A stretch of DNA of 64,000 nt. It comes from an uncultured Pelagibacteraceae bacterium. Lineage in GTDB: Bacteria > Pseudomonadota > Alphaproteobacteria > Pelagibacterales > Pelagibacteraceae. The stretch is taken from NCBI GenBank assembly GCA_902628815.1, contig CACOOK010000002.1, positions 59,438 to 123,437 of the forward strand, given 5' to 3'. The notes beneath the pieces are model-generated. The model worked only from the letters and a program-made list of their open reading frames with translations. It searched no databases and had not been told where the DNA came from. The translations under genes and the position numbers were made by a program. This document shows positions 63,985 to 64,000 of this stretch, piece after piece (position 1 is the first letter of the stretch; each line of letters begins with the position of its first letter).

Positions 63985-64000
63985 CTTTTGTTTAAATTTC

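Overview
This window is a compact, AT-rich, gene-dense stretch of an alphaproteobacterial chromosome. It most likely comes from the SAR11 group (Pelagibacterales). The evidence is the strong A/T codon bias, the near absence of intergenic DNA, and many 1-30 bp gene overlaps. Gene neighbourhoods are typically alphaproteobacterial: cytochrome c-kdsB-pheA; ffs-dnaX-ybaB-recR; hisS-hisZ-hisG; the ctaC-D-B-F-G-E oxidase cluster; mutY/DUF721/dsbA/smc; and ccrM-rnhB. A retinal pathway of the kind that serves proteorhodopsin is also present. I see no insertion sequence, prophage, CRISPR array, rRNA operon or integration scar, and no gene-free stretch over 300 bases. The longest gap is about 240 bases, at 9720-9957.

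Layout. 1-3.3 kb: arginine biosynthesis (argD end, argF), a membrane-anchored cytochrome c, kdsB and pheA. 3.3-6.1 kb: 4.5S SRP RNA, dnaX, ybaB and recR. 6.1-9.7 kb: malate synthase G, an accA with an unusual hydrophobic tail, and a cold-shock protein. 9.7-13.8 kb: a structured gap, tRNA-His, hisS, hisZ, hisG and a methyltransferase-like gene closed by a bidirectional terminator. 13.8-15.9 kb: groEL and groES behind a sigma-32-type promoter. 16-22.4 kb: a HAD phosphatase, ribF, ileS, lspA (apparently with a CTG start), a BamF-like lipoprotein and pgi. 22.4-30.1 kb: rsmD, purD, and a reverse-strand lipid A/Kdo cluster (ubiA-msbA-waaA-lpxK-lpxL). 30.2-34.4 kb: small conserved genes, a quinone oxidoreductase, pirin, a haloacid dehalogenase, a CDGSH protein and rsmE. 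34.4-41.8 kb: the aa3 cytochrome c oxidase cluster with its assembly factors, thrC and a peroxiredoxin.

41.7-54.2 kb is one long reverse-strand run read as DUF721-dsbA-like-smc-atpI-atpB-atpE-atpF'-atpF-crtI-crtB-crtY-blh-ispH-thrB-rnhA. It places the proton-translocating F0 sector directly upstream of the genes that turn GGPP into retinal, followed by the isoprenoid gene ispH. 54.2-64 kb: mutY, a flavoprotein, ccrM with a GANTC inverted repeat in its leader, rnhB, a uracil-DNA glycosylase, a TPR protein, ispE, tRNA-Gln, cca, greA and hemF.

The most notable observations are: an SMC protein about 30% shorter than normal that seems to lack the hinge; a tRNA-His without G-1/C73 next to a matching atypical HisRS; an AccA with a C-terminal transmembrane helix; no room for the glycine riboswitch described upstream of malate synthase in SAR11; paired GANTC sites in the ccrM leader; a CTG-started lspA; and economical shared-codon junctions (four convergent pairs ending on one TTAA, and one divergent pair starting on one ATGCAT). 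All calls come from reading the sequence and translations; no database search was run.
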